A stretch of DNA of 64,000 nucleotides from Chryseobacterium vrystaatense (GCF_000737765.1 NZ_JPRI01000003.1:62001-126000); one strand, 5' to 3'; counted from the stretch's first letter, positions 27,066-36,033 are shown. Notes: a model not told the origin generated them from the letters alone. Numbers and translations are program-made.

Positions 27066-27836
27066 TTACTGATTCTGCTTCCAGAGGTTGGCAAAGCCTA
27101 TAAAATCAAGAACACTAAGCTCTTCGGCTCTTTTGTCCAGAAATTCATGAGTTTTTAAAGCTTCAGGAATATCCAGGACCTTCAGCGAGTTTGAAAGTTT
27201 TTTTCTTCTCTGATTAAACCCTGCCTTTACGATTTTCTTAAAAAGAATCTCGTTTCCGGCCAGACCTTCTTTTGGATTTCTCGTCAGTCTGATAACTCCT
27301 GATTTTACCTTCGGAGGAGGGTTAAATACATTTTCATGAACAGTGAACAGATAGGTCACGTCATAATAGGCCTGGATCAGGACAGATAAGATACCGTAAT
27401 CTTTAGTCCTGGGAACCGCAGCTGTTCTTTCAGCAACTTCCTTCTGAAACATTCCCACCATTTCAGGGACCTGCTGATAATAATCAACGATCTTAAAAAG
27501 GATTTGTGAAGAGATGTTATAAGGAAAGTTACCAATGATTGCAAGTTGCTCACCGTTGATAAAATTAAAGTCCTGCTTCAGAAAATCTCCAACAAAGGTG
27601 CTTTCTGTAATCTTTGAATAATTGTTTTTCAGGTATTCAATAGATTCAGTGTCGATCTCTGCAAGGTAGATGGTCTGATCCTTTTCAAGCAGATATTTAG
27701 TAAGGACTCCCATTCCGGGACCTACTTCCATGACATTTTTATAGTCTTCATAGCTAAGACCTTCCACGATTTTTCTCGCGATATTTTCATCTGTCAGAAA
27801 GTGCTGTCCAAGATGTTTTTTTGCTTTTACACTCAA
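27066..27836 (-). CDS. rsmA: 16S rRNA (adenine1518/1519-N6) dimethyltransferase
   Basis: A 256-residue KsgA/RsmA enzyme that dimethylates two adjacent adenines in the 3' hairpin of 16S rRNA during small-subunit assembly. The N-terminus KKHLGQHFLTDENIARKI, the SAM motif VGPGMG at 38-43 and the target-base motif NFPY at 103-106 are all present. The start codon at 27836 reads TTG on the minus strand. An in-frame TAA lies three codons upstream and there is no usable ATG near the conserved start, so TTG is most likely real. It is divergent from ftsX. Confidence 0.95.
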   Translation of the reverse strand: MSVKAKKHLGQHFLTDENIARKIVEGLSYEDYKNVMEVGPGMGVLTKYLLEKDQTIYLAEIDTESIEYLKNNYSKITESTFVGDFLKQDFNFINGEQLAIIGNFPYNISSQILFKIVDYYQQVPEMVGMFQKEVAERTAAVPRTKDYGILSVLIQAYYDVTYLFTVHENVFNPPPKVKSGVIRLTRNPKEGLAGNEILFKKIVKAGFNQRRKKLSNSLKVLDIPEALKTHEFLDKRAEELSVLDFIGFANLWKQNQ

Positions 27837-27927
27837 CGTTTTTTATGATTTTATTAACAATGATTTTCTTTATTTCCCCCCAAATTTCGGAAGTTTTTTT
27901 CTAATTTAGCCAAAAATTTTAATATTA

Positions 27928-28827
27928 ATGGCTAAATCTGTAGATGAGTTTAATAAGAAAAGGCTTCGGTCCAGCAATATTACAGTAGTAATAAGTATTG
28001 CCTTAGTGTTATTTTTGTTAGGATTAATGGGGCTTATTTTAATCAATGCCCAGAAGTATTCTGACTATATCAAAGAACAACTGGTAGTGAATGCTTATTT
28101 TGACGAAAACTATGATGCAAAAGATTCTGTAAAAATTGCAAAACTGGAGGAAGAAACTTTTAAAAAGGTACAGACATTAGCTCCTGTAAAAAAAGCAACC
28201 TATATCTCAAGAGAGATGGCGGCGAAAGAAGCCAAGAAAACGATGGGCATAGACAGTGATGCACTTTTTGAAGAAAATATTTTTCCTTCATCCATCGAGA
28301 TTGCATTAAAACCTGAATATGTAGATCCTGCCAAAATAGACGGAGCGATCAAAGTGATCAAATCTGTTCCTGGTGTTGTCGATGTTAAGAACGACAGTAC
28401 TTTGATGGTGGATGTTTACAATAACCTGAGCAGAATTTTGAAATGGATTCTTGGATTCTCTATTCTTTTCCTGATCTTGGCGGTAGTTCTGATCAATAAC
28501 TCGATCAGGCTGAAGATATTCTCCAAAAGGTTTATTATCAAAACCATGCAGTTGGTAGGTGCAAAAAGAAGATTTATCCTGAAACCATTCATTATTGAAG
28601 CTGTTATTTTGGGAGCGATCGGATCTGCAATTGGTCTTTTGGCATTAGGTGGGGTATGGTATTATTTTACAAGCCAGATTGGTTCCGCTTTCGTACAGGA
28701 GAACAGTCAATATTTCTGGTTGGTTGTTTTAGTACTGGGAGTAGGTGTTTTCATATCAGTCCTGAGTACCATTTTCGCTACATGGAGATTCTTAAAATCA
28801 AACGTTGACGATCTATATTATTCATAA
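27928..28827 (+). CDS. ftsX: Cell division protein FtsX-like permease
   Basis: A 299-residue membrane protein. A first TM segment (about 20-42) is followed by an extracytoplasmic domain (about 45-170) containing ATYISREMAAKEAKK and VPGVVDVKNDS, and then three TM segments (about 172-192, 221-247 and 265-290) with the FtsX-type RLKIFSKRFIIKTMQLVGA loop. With FtsE it forms the ABC-like complex that activates peptidoglycan hydrolases at the septum. FtsE is not adjacent, as is usual in this phylum. The next gene starts two bases after the stop, so this is the head of an envelope and RNA modification operon. Confidence 0.93.
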   Translation: MAKSVDEFNKKRLRSSNITVVISIALVLFLLGLMGLILINAQKYSDYIKEQLVVNAYFDENYDAKDSVKIAKLEEETFKKVQTLAPVKKATYISREMAAKEAKKTMGIDSDALFEENIFPSSIEIALKPEYVDPAKIDGAIKVIKSVPGVVDVKNDSTLMVDVYNNLSRILKWILGFSILFLILAVVLINNSIRLKIFSKRFIIKTMQLVGAKRRFILKPFIIEAVILGAIGSAIGLLALGGVWYYFTSQIGSAFVQENSQYFWLVVLVLGVGVFISVLSTIFATWRFLKSNVDDLYYS

Positions 28828-28829
28828 TA

Positions 28830-29126
28830 ATGAGCAAAAAAACAAATAAATTGGCCGCTTCGGAGTTTGGCAAAGAAACAGAAGTAGTACAGGAAAGCAC
28901 TTTCTATTTCGGACAGCAAAATTTCAAGTGGATGTTGATAGGGCTGGCATTTATCGTGGTAGGATTCCTGCTGATGATGGGCCCGGATGCTAACACAGTA
29001 GATGGTAAATTTGATCCCAATTCATGGAATGATGATATTTTTTCTATTCGTAGGATCAGAATTGCGCCACTATTTATAGTCATAGGCTTTGTGATAGAAG
29101 TGTATGCTATTTTAAAAAGAAAATAA
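28830..29126 (+). CDS. DUF3098 family membrane protein
   Basis: A 98-residue protein with two membrane segments (about 36-52 and 77-93), separated by a loop with GPDANTVDGKFDPNSWN and IRRIRIAPL. The layout matches the DUF3098 family, which in Bacteroidetes usually sits between ftsX and uppP. The function is unknown; the context suggests a role in cell envelope biogenesis or division. It overlaps nothing and follows ftsX by two bases. Confidence 0.88.
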   Translation: MSKKTNKLAASEFGKETEVVQESTFYFGQQNFKWMLIGLAFIVVGFLLMMGPDANTVDGKFDPNSWNDDIFSIRRIRIAPLFIVIGFVIEVYAILKRK

Positions 29127-29141
29127 ATCAAAACTTTATTT

Positions 29142-29202
29142 AAAGATTAAGAGATTGAGGAATTTAGGATGGTTTTCTAGATTTCGAAATCTCTTAATCT
29201 TT
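29142..29202. repeat. 15-bp perfect inverted repeat between DUF3098 and uppP
   Basis: AAAGATTAAGAGATT (29142-29156) and AATCTCTTAATCTTT (29188-29202) are perfect complements separated by 31 bases. The right arm is followed by TTAATTTTA, not a clean T run, so it may be a weak terminator, an RNA processing hairpin, or an intergenic palindromic element inside the operon. Confidence 0.75.
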
Positions 29203-29218
29203 TAATTTTAACAATATT

Positions 29219-30037
29219 ATGGATGTAATTAACGCAATCATTATTGCTATTATTGAAGGACTTACAGAGTATCTTCCTATTTCTTCTACAGCTCACATGG
29301 GATTTACCGCTAATCTGTTGGGACTTAAGGATGACGAATTTCTGAAGATGTTTCAGGTATCCATTCAGTTTGGTGCAATTTTGTCCGTCGTAGTAGCCTA
29401 TTGGAAAAAGTTCTTTGATCTGAAGAATATCCAGTTTTATTATAAACTAGCTTTTGCTGTTATTCCTGCATTGGTTTTGGGATATTTATTCGATGATAAA
29501 ATTGAAGCTATTCTCGGAAATCAGATCGCTATTTCTTCAGTACTTGTACTGGGGGGTGTTATCCTGCTCTTTGCGGACAAATGGTTTAAGAATCCCCGAA
29601 TTGATGATGAAAAAGGAATTACAATTAAAAGTGCTGTTACCATCGGATTCTGGCAGTGTCTTGCAATGATGCCCGGAACAAGCAGAAGTGCGGCCTCTAT
29701 TATCGGGGGAATGTCACAGGGACTTACAAGAAAAGCTGCCGCAGAATTTTCATTCTTCCTGGCAGTTCCTACCATGCTCGCAGTGACCGTATATTCTGTA
29801 TTTCTGAAAACATGGGGTAAAGAAACAGGGAATCCTCAGAAAGGATATGAAATGATTATGGCATCTCAGGATCATATTATGATTTTTGTGATAGGAAATA
29901 TTGTTGCATTTATTGTAGCTTTGATTGCTATCAAGGCTTTTATTGGGGTACTGAATAAATACGGCTTCAGGCCTTGGGGCTGGTACCGTATCTTCGTAGG
30001 GGTTGCCTTATTGATTTATTTTTATTTCTTTAAATAA
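29219..30037 (+). CDS. uppP: Undecaprenyl-diphosphatase
   Basis: A 272-residue BacA/UppP integral membrane enzyme that converts undecaprenyl diphosphate to the monophosphate, the lipid carrier for peptidoglycan and surface polysaccharide. The conserved EGLTEYLPISSTAH motif is at the N-terminus and PGTSRSAASIIGG in the centre. Both belong to the active site facing the periplasm. About seven or eight hydrophobic segments are seen, as expected. It lies in the ftsX to rluF gene run and is followed after four bases by a small lipoprotein gene. Confidence 0.96.
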   Translation: MDVINAIIIAIIEGLTEYLPISSTAHMGFTANLLGLKDDEFLKMFQVSIQFGAILSVVVAYWKKFFDLKNIQFYYKLAFAVIPALVLGYLFDDKIEAILGNQIAISSVLVLGGVILLFADKWFKNPRIDDEKGITIKSAVTIGFWQCLAMMPGTSRSAASIIGGMSQGLTRKAAAEFSFFLAVPTMLAVTVYSVFLKTWGKETGNPQKGYEMIMASQDHIMIFVIGNIVAFIVALIAIKAFIGVLNKYGFRPWGWYRIFVGVALLIYFYFFK

Positions 30038-30041
30038 GACT

Positions 30042-30491
30042 ATGAAAAATACTGTTTTTATAATATTGGCTTTTTCAGGTCTGATCGTTTCCTGTGCTCC
30101 GGCACATACGCTGTTTGTGAAAAATAATACGAAGGAAAGGTTAGAGGTCTTTGTAGAACTTAAGGAGAAAAGTCCTATAGGAGATTTATTGATCTGTAAA
30201 GAACTGGTACCTGATGACAAGCTGGATCACAAACCTTTTATTGAATATTCAAAGGAAGGGAAATGTTATCATCAAAAAATTACAGCTGTTGATAAAATCA
30301 GTTATAAATTTAATTTACCTGAGAATTACACCGTTAATATTGTTCCGAACAATTCTGTATATCCATTTCGTAATATATACTACTTTATAGGTGATAAGAA
30401 ATGTTTTGTCAATGTAGAAAATGGCCCTGACTGTAAGCAGAAGGTCAATAAATTACCCAGCTTGGTAAGTATCACCGAAATTTTAGAATAA
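30042..30491 (+). CDS. Small lipoprotein of unknown function
   Basis: A 149-residue protein with a clear lipoprotein signal (ILAFSGLIVSCAP, lipobox ending in Cys18). The mature part has four further Cys residues, which could form disulfides, and a mixed polar sequence. No known domain is recognised. It is inserted between uppP and truB, two conserved operon members. Its TAA overlaps the truB start codon by one base (TAATG), which suggests coupled translation. It probably sits in the outer or inner membrane. Confidence 0.82.
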   Translation: MKNTVFIILAFSGLIVSCAPAHTLFVKNNTKERLEVFVELKEKSPIGDLLICKELVPDDKLDHKPFIEYSKEGKCYHQKITAVDKISYKFNLPENYTVNIVPNNSVYPFRNIYYFIGDKKCFVNVENGPDCKQKVNKLPSLVSITEILE

Positions 30492-31189
30492 TGACAGCTG
30501 AAGAACTGCAATCAGGATATGTGTTTTTATTGGACAAACCTCTGGACTGGACTTCTTTTCAGGCTGTCAATAAAATGAAATATAAACTAAAAAGAGAGTT
30601 TAATCTTCCTAAGAAATTCAAAATAGGGCATGCCGGAACTTTAGATCCGAGGGCTACCGGTCTTCTCATTGTATGCTGTGGGAAGTTCACCAAAAAAATT
30701 CCGGAGATTCAGGATGCTCCCAAAGAATACTGGACAGAAATCAAAATAGGGGTTCAGACAGAATCCTATGATACTGAAAAGCCTGAAATCCTTCAACAGA
30801 GCATCGATCATATTTCAGAAGAACAGGTTAGGGAAATACTGGGAAAATTCGTTGGAGAGATAGAGCAGAAACCTCCAGTATATTCGGCTATAAAAATAGA
30901 CGGACAGAGAGCTTATAATCTTGCGAGAGCAGGAGAAGAAGTAGAAATGAAATCCAGAAAAACAACAATCTTCTATATCAAAGATATTAAAGTTGATTTT
31001 CCTTTGATAAGTTTTACAGTAGGCTGTTCAAAGGGAACGTACATCAGGAGTCTTGCTCATGACATTGGTCAGGATCTTGGAGTAGGGGCTTATCTTACAC
31101 AGCTTAGACGTACAAAAATCGGGGATTACATGGTTGAAAATGCGACAACTGATTTTTTAGAGAATGAATATAAATTTGAAAATTTATGA
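30491..31189 (+). CDS. truB: tRNA pseudouridine(55) synthase
   Basis: A 232-residue TruB enzyme, which makes pseudouridine 55 in the T loop of tRNA. The catalytic motif HAGTLDPRATGLL is present, with Asp52 the nucleophile, followed by KEYWTEIKIG, the KPPVYSAIK motif and GTYIRSLAHDIG. The length is somewhat shorter than the E. coli enzyme (about 310 residues), because it lacks the C-terminal PUA-like extension, as is common in Bacteroidetes. It overlaps the previous stop by one base and the next start by four bases. Confidence 0.95.
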   Translation: MTAEELQSGYVFLLDKPLDWTSFQAVNKMKYKLKREFNLPKKFKIGHAGTLDPRATGLLIVCCGKFTKKIPEIQDAPKEYWTEIKIGVQTESYDTEKPEILQQSIDHISEEQVREILGKFVGEIEQKPPVYSAIKIDGQRAYNLARAGEEVEMKSRKTTIFYIKDIKVDFPLISFTVGCSKGTYIRSLAHDIGQDLGVGAYLTQLRRTKIGDYMVENATTDFLENEYKFENL

Positions 31190-31764
31190 TAAAAAATTTT
31201 CTCCTGATGGTAGGAATCCTTTCTTCTGCAGTATTTTTCTCTCAGGAAAAGAATGCGAAAAAAGAAAAAATGGATTTTTATTTCAATCCTTCGCTTAATG
31301 TTGGATTAAACCTCCAGACCAAAGATAATCAGTTCACCAATTCACAATATATTGAACCGAAAAGAACAGGTAAAATAAGTTATGGGGTCACTGCTATAGG
31401 AGGATATAATTTTCTTCCTAACTTTGCACTGGGAACCGGATTTAAATACAGTTTTATAGAAGATAATTATCATTTGGTCTATTGGATGATCCAGCCAAAG
31501 ATTATATTCAGTCCGGGTGACCGTCCTTTTTATATAGATTTAAATTACGGAAAGCAGCTTAATAACTCAGCAATTTCAGATTCTGAATTCTGGGGAGCAA
31601 GACTGGGAATGATGGTTTCTTATTCAAAAAGACTGAGCCAGGAAGGTGGAATTACTTTTGAAGGCTACCAGCTGAACGGAAAGTCTAACGGTTTTTTCAT
31701 CGGCTTAAGTTATGGAATTACCATTTTCAGCAATAAAAATTATACAGGTTACGGAGAAGACTAA
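31186..31764 (+). CDS. Probable outer membrane beta-barrel protein
   Basis: A 192-residue protein with a signal peptide ([20 protein letters not shown]). The mature part shows alternating hydrophobic residues with Gly and aromatic residues at strand ends, for example [24 protein letters not shown] and the late [13 protein letters not shown] (short pieces of longer strands). This fits a small eight-strand outer membrane barrel. It starts within the truB stop (ATGA overlap) and its own stop overlaps the rluF start, so it is firmly part of the operon. No family name is certain. Confidence 0.75.
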   Translation: MIKNFLLMVGILSSAVFFSQEKNAKKEKMDFYFNPSLNVGLNLQTKDNQFTNSQYIEPKRTGKISYGVTAIGGYNFLPNFALGTGFKYSFIEDNYHLVYWMIQPKIIFSPGDRPFYIDLNYGKQLNNSAISDSEFWGARLGMMVSYSKRLSQEGGITFEGYQLNGKSNGFFIGLSYGITIFSNKNYTGYGED

Positions 31765-32486
31765 TGGAAAAAACGCGTATTAATAAATATTTATCAGAAG
31801 TAGGCTATTGTTCGAGAAGAGCTGCAGATAAGCTTTTGGAAGAAGGTAGAATTACCATTAATGGAAAGGTCCCGGAAATGGGAACAAAAGTTTCGGATGA
31901 AGACCTTGTAGAAGTTGATGGAAGACCTATTCGTGAACCGCAGGATAAACCCGTTTATATAGCTTTCAATAAACCTGTAGGGATTGTCTGTACTACAGAT
32001 ACGAAACGCGAAAAAAATAATATTGTCGATTATATTAATTACCCAAAGAGAATTTTCCCTATCGGCAGACTTGATAAACCAAGTGAAGGACTGATTCTGC
32101 TTACCAGTGACGGGGATATTGTCAACAAAATCCTTCGGGCAAGAAACAATCACGAAAAAGAATATATCGTACGCGTAGACAAACCGATTTCTCCCAAATT
32201 TCTTGAAAAAATGAGAAATGGAGTTCCAATCCTGGATACCGTTACCAAGAAATGCGATGTGGAAAAGATTGATGATATGACGTTCCGTATCATTCTTACT
32301 CAAGGACTGAACAGACAGATTCGCAGAATGTGCGAGTACCTTGGCTATGACGTAAAAAAGCTTAAGAGAATCCGTATCATGAACATCAAACTGGATCTTC
32401 CGGTTGGTAAATGGCGTGATCTTACAGAAGAGGAATTTAATGCACTTAACTCCTTACTTTCTGATTCTAGCAAAACAATCGATTAA
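31764..32486 (+). CDS. rluF: 23S rRNA pseudouridine(2604) synthase-like, S4 domain
   Basis: A 240-residue RsuA-family pseudouridine synthase. An S4 RNA-binding domain at about 3-50 ([19 protein letters not shown]) is followed by the catalytic domain, with [10 protein letters not shown] (Asp104 nucleophile) and [21 protein letters not shown]. The stretches NKPVGIV and NHEKEYIV, and [10 protein letters not shown] before the end, resemble E. coli RluF more than RluB, RluE or RsuA, so I favour the 23S position 2604 activity. The exact target is not proven. It is the last gene of the operon and is followed by a strong terminator. Confidence 0.88.
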   Translation: MEKTRINKYLSEVGYCSRRAADKLLEEGRITINGKVPEMGTKVSDEDLVEVDGRPIREPQDKPVYIAFNKPVGIVCTTDTKREKNNIVDYINYPKRIFPIGRLDKPSEGLILLTSDGDIVNKILRARNNHEKEYIVRVDKPISPKFLEKMRNGVPILDTVTKKCDVEKIDDMTFRIILTQGLNRQIRRMCEYLGYDVKKLKRIRIMNIKLDLPVGKWRDLTEEEFNALNSLLSDSSKTID

Positions 32487-32504
32487 GAGTATATCATTAA
32501 TAAT

Positions 32505-32543
32505 AAAAAATTAAGCAGGAAATATTTTCCTGCTTAATTTTTT
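32505..32543 (+). terminator. Intrinsic terminator of the ftsX-rluF operon
   Basis: A long stem (32505-32522 with 32526-32543) around loop TAT, rich in A on the left and T on the right, downstream of rluF. Confidence 0.88.
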
Positions 32544-32719
32544 ATATCTGTTTTTTTTTTAATGAATTAAAACTTCTATTTTCGAGTATTCTATCTGAAG
32601 GAAAGTAGTATAAAATACTTAAAATTACTATTTGTAAATATTCACACATTAGTGTAATATTATGATTTTGTTGGTGAAAATATATTATATTTATAATAGT
32701 AACTAAAAAACAAAAAACC

Positions 32720-33940
32720 ATGAAACTAAAATTTAATCTACTTTCCCTTGTTATTTTAATAACATTTTCTAATTGTCAAAATGATAATCATCATTCGGAC
32801 CTTCCGCACGATTCTTCTTTTTATATTGACTATAGAAGTTTGAACGGATTATCAGATGGAATAGCTGTAATTGAGCTTGATCCTGAAGCCCCCAATTTTG
32901 GACATATCAGCAGCAAACTTGAATTAGGTGTTGGTGTCCTGCCTCATCATCTTTATTATAATCAGAATGCAAATAAATTATTTACCACTGCTTTAGGAGG
33001 TAATTATCTCTACGAGATAAAAACAGAAAAAGATAAAAATGGACAGCCAAAATTAGTGAGTGCAACACCTCTTGATACAGGTGAGAATACAGTAGGCGAA
33101 AATTTGTTTTTTACCAATGATGGAAGATATTTTATGACTTTTATGGGTGGGGCAGGAGGACCAAAAGATGGCAGTATAGGTGTTTTTAACGCCAATAACA
33201 ACCAGCTGATTAAAACTATTAAAGCGCCGGTTCAAACCAATCCAAATCAATTTATTATGTACCCGCATGGTATTTCTGTTAATGAAGAAAAAGGATTAAT
33301 GATGGTCACCTCAACCATTCACCCGGATCTTACTACCGGAAAGGGAAATACTTGTACTTTATTAGATCTGAATACCTATGAATTAAAAGAGACTTACCTC
33401 GTAGCAGACTCACAAACGGATATGTCCAGTCCAGTCGAGGTTTTATTGCTACGTGGAAAATTTCCACAGTATGCCCTTGCAACGACAATGCTGGGTGGCG
33501 ATATATGGATTGCTCCATACAATGCGATAACCAAGAAATATGATGCTTTTAGTAAAATATTTGATGGAAGCACACAGGGATTAGGCTGGGCACTCGAAAT
33601 GTACATCGATGATAACAGCAGGCTTTATGTAAGTTTTGCAGATCCCGGAAAAGTTCTGGTCTTTGATATAAGTAATCTTCCTCAGCTAAAGCTTCTAAAA
33701 ACCCTTACCGCAGATAAAGGAGCACATCATATGGTTTTCTTTAAAACCAAAAAAGGAAAAGAAGTTGTAGCAGTACAGAATAATCTGTTGGATATTCCTA
33801 ACTTAAATTCCGGTACCATTAGTGTTATTGAAATCGAGACAGGGAAAACACTAGGTACCATCGATTTACGAACCAAATATGGAATGTTGCCTGAATCAAT
33901 TGAAGGAACCAATGGTCCAAGCAACTACATGCATCACTAA
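32720..33940 (+). CDS. Beta-propeller lipoprotein (selenium-binding-protein-like)
   Basis: A 406-residue protein with a lipoprotein signal (VILITFSNCQ). The body repeats propeller-blade patterns such as GSIGVFNANNN, KVLVFDISNLPQLK and GTISVIEIETGKT. Conserved His motifs appear at LPHHLYY, YPHGISV, KGAHHMVF and at the C-terminus (NYMHH). Paired His residues of this sort recall the selenium-binding protein/methanethiol oxidase family, where they bind copper, but similarity is weak and other YncE-like propellers are possible. It stands alone between terminators. A possible -7 element, TATATTTA, lies at 32686-32693. Confidence 0.68.
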   Translation: MKLKFNLLSLVILITFSNCQNDNHHSDLPHDSSFYIDYRSLNGLSDGIAVIELDPEAPNFGHISSKLELGVGVLPHHLYYNQNANKLFTTALGGNYLYEIKTEKDKNGQPKLVSATPLDTGENTVGENLFFTNDGRYFMTFMGGAGGPKDGSIGVFNANNNQLIKTIKAPVQTNPNQFIMYPHGISVNEEKGLMMVTSTIHPDLTTGKGNTCTLLDLNTYELKETYLVADSQTDMSSPVEVLLLRGKFPQYALATTMLGGDIWIAPYNAITKKYDAFSKIFDGSTQGLGWALEMYIDDNSRLYVSFADPGKVLVFDISNLPQLKLLKTLTADKGAHHMVFFKTKKGKEVVAVQNNLLDIPNLNSGTISVIEIETGKTLGTIDLRTKYGMLPESIEGTNGPSNYMHH

Positions 33941-33964
33941 AACTTAAAATAATATGCAGATGAG

Positions 33965-34005
33965 AAACTACCCAAAATAGCAGATTGTGTTTTGGGTAGT
34001 TTTTA
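33965..34005. terminator. Terminator between convergent genes
   Basis: AAACTACCCAAAA (33965-33977) pairs with TTTTGGGTAGTTT (33990-34002) around a 12-base loop. It lies between the propeller gene and the helix-hairpin-helix gene that ends at 34022. Confidence 0.82.
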
Positions 34006-34021
34006 CTGTATGGTTTCCGTT

Positions 34022-35287
34022 TTATTTTAAATATAATTTCATTCTTTCTTCATACTCAGGCTTTAATTTTAAAAGCTTTAGAATTTTCTTATCATCCGTG
34101 TAACTGATCCGGTAATAAATGATCTTATCAGCGGAGTACTTAAAATAGGGATGGCTTTTAAGCCATTCTTCCGGGGCATCTCTCAATGAATATTTAGGAA
34201 CATCCATTGTATGCAGCTGGCATATAGAAGTCAGTTTCTCGACAATATCCTTGTCAACATCATAGGTATTCAGAATTTGCTGCTTATTGACAAAACCTCC
34301 AAGTTTTTTACGGAATCCAATTATAATGGCAGCACTTTTCTGATCTAACCCAAATTCCATAAGCTGTTTAAAAGTAATCACATTTAGATCAATCTTTGAA
34401 AAATCAGTTTCCTGCTTTTTATTGAGTTCAGGATTCAGTTTGATATAAGGTTTTAATTCAAGAAATTTTTCAGGAGAAATAACAAAGCACTTTTGTATAT
34501 CATCAAGTGTTTTGAAATTTCCTCTTAAATTTCTATCGCGGTAACTGACAATGGTATTAGCCTGCCTGTCGGAAAAACCCAAAGCCTTCCAGCCTTCCGT
34601 ATCCAGAGTGTTAGGATCAAAAGTACGGTATTGAATATTGGATTTTACAGTATTTTGTTTACCCTGATTTTTAAAATGTTCCGGTGTTTTTGAAGGAAGT
34701 AACAAATAAGGCTCCAGCCTCTTGTAGTTGTCTGAAGAAATGATAAAACATTCTTTAAATTTCTCTTTGCTTATAAAACTTCCGCCCAAATAATTCCGGT
34801 ATTTTACAATAGCTTCAGATTGTTTTTCGCTGAACCCCATCTTCATCCATTCGCTGGAAGAAAACCCGTCAGGATTGAATTTTTTGGAAACTGAAATCTC
34901 TTTATTTCCAGAGTGTTCAGACTTTTCCATGGGAGATTCTTTACCGGTTTCAGCGAGTAAAATATACGATTCAAGTTCAGCGAATTTTTCTTCAGAAACA
35001 GCAAAGCACTTTTTGAACTGTTCTTTGGATGTAAATTTTCCTCCAACAATTTTTTTGTAGTTAAGAATCGTCGAAGTCTGCTTTTCGGAAAACCCCAAAC
35101 GCTGCCATTGTTTCGCATCCAGGTCGTTGGGATCAAAATTGCTGAGATCCATTGGAATAGAACTTTCTGCAATAAATTTTACTTTAGGAAAGTCCTTTTT
35201 ATCGCGGCTGGTATAATTCTGAAATGCGAACAGGACAATAAGCAGCATTCCTATGAATGCCATTTTTTTGTAATAGTTTTTTCTCAT
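34022..35287 (-). CDS. Membrane-anchored protein with four or five helix-hairpin-helix repeats
   Basis: A 421-residue protein with one N-terminal membrane segment (KKMAFIGMLLIVLFAFQNY). The remainder is a series of units of about 65-75 residues with the pattern F-[DN]-P-[ND]-x-[LF], W-x-x-[LM]-G-[FL]-[SD]-[ED]-[KR]-Q, then [IV]-x-x-Y, G-G-x-F, and C-F-x-[IV]-S. Three clear units start near residues 47, 135 and 222, a fourth weaker one near 298, and a fifth degenerate one ends the protein. The pattern belongs to ComEA-type helix-hairpin-helix domains, which bind DNA. Whether it takes part in DNA uptake or repair is unknown. The many units are unusual for the short ComEA proteins. Confidence 0.82.
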   Translation of the reverse strand: MRKNYYKKMAFIGMLLIVLFAFQNYTSRDKKDFPKVKFIAESSIPMDLSNFDPNDLDAKQWQRLGFSEKQTSTILNYKKIVGGKFTSKEQFKKCFAVSEEKFAELESYILLAETGKESPMEKSEHSGNKEISVSKKFNPDGFSSSEWMKMGFSEKQSEAIVKYRNYLGGSFISKEKFKECFIISSDNYKRLEPYLLLPSKTPEHFKNQGKQNTVKSNIQYRTFDPNTLDTEGWKALGFSDRQANTIVSYRDRNLRGNFKTLDDIQKCFVISPEKFLELKPYIKLNPELNKKQETDFSKIDLNVITFKQLMEFGLDQKSAAIIIGFRKKLGGFVNKQQILNTYDVDKDIVEKLTSICQLHTMDVPKYSLRDAPEEWLKSHPYFKYSADKIIYYRISYTDDKKILKLLKLKPEYEERMKLYLK

Positions 35288-35426
35288 GATAACGTAAACT
35301 TATCAATAAAAACAAGTCAGCACAATGCTCGTACACCGAATCGGTTATTTTATGCAACAGATTCTTTTAAATGATTTTTAAATTACATTTGAAAGACTGT
35401 TATATAGAATTATTTGAAGATAGTCG

Positions 35427-35454
35427 AAAAAAAAAGCATCTCAAAGAAATGCTT
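35427..35454 (-). terminator. Intrinsic terminator of the MerR gene
   Basis: AAGCAT (35434-35439) pairs with ATGCTT (35449-35454). An A run (35427-35435) gives the U tract on the minus strand. Confidence 0.6.
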
Positions 35455-35471
35455 GTATACTATAATAAGAT

Positions 35472-35816
35472 TTATTCTGAATCCCGGTCGGCCAGAGAAG
35501 CCTTGAGCTTCTGAAGCTCAGCTTTTATAAATTCAAGACGGTCGATGATCGTTACTGTCTCAGAAATTTTGCTGTTGGTAGTCAAAGCAATCCTTGCACC
35601 GTCCAGCGTATAGCCCTTTTCCTTTACCAAATGATAGATCATCTGTAAGTTCTTGATATCTTCAGGAGTGAAATATCGGTTTCCTTTTTTGTTTTTTTTA
35701 GGTTTGATAATAGGGAATTCCTGTTCCCAATAACGTATCAGTGAGGTGTTTACATCAAAGGCTTTGGCCACTTCTCCTATAGAATAATACAGTTTATCGG
35801 GTAAATTTATCTTCAT
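35472..35816 (-). CDS. MerR-family transcriptional regulator
   Basis: A 114-residue DNA-binding protein. The winged helix-turn-helix is at residues 8-50 (YYSIGEVAKAFDVNTSLIRY followed by WEQEF, then GNRYFTPEDI). A helical dimerisation region follows (DRLEFIKAELQKLKASL). There are no conserved effector-binding Cys residues at the C-terminus, so it is not a metal sensor of the usual sort. I chose the Met of MKINLPDKLYY as start because family members begin there. An in-frame ATG seven codons upstream (35837) would add MAFRIHK. Targets are unknown. Confidence 0.88.
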   Translation of the reverse strand: MKINLPDKLYYSIGEVAKAFDVNTSLIRYWEQEFPIIKPKKNKKGNRYFTPEDIKNLQMIYHLVKEKGYTLDGARIALTTNSKISETVTIIDRLEFIKAELQKLKASLADRDSE

Positions 35817-36033
35817 TTTATGAATCCTAAAAGCCAAAGATAAAAATTTTTTAAATTCTTATGCAAATATGCGGTACTAAATATCTCTGCAAATGTTTTG
35901 TATGAGAAGGATTTTTGAGATTTTCGTTATTTTTTTTAGAGTTATTAGTAAAATATTAGAAGAAATTTATTCAAAATCAGATTTTTGTATTATTAATTTT
36001 TATTAAATTGCCGTACAACCAAATCACTTTTTT

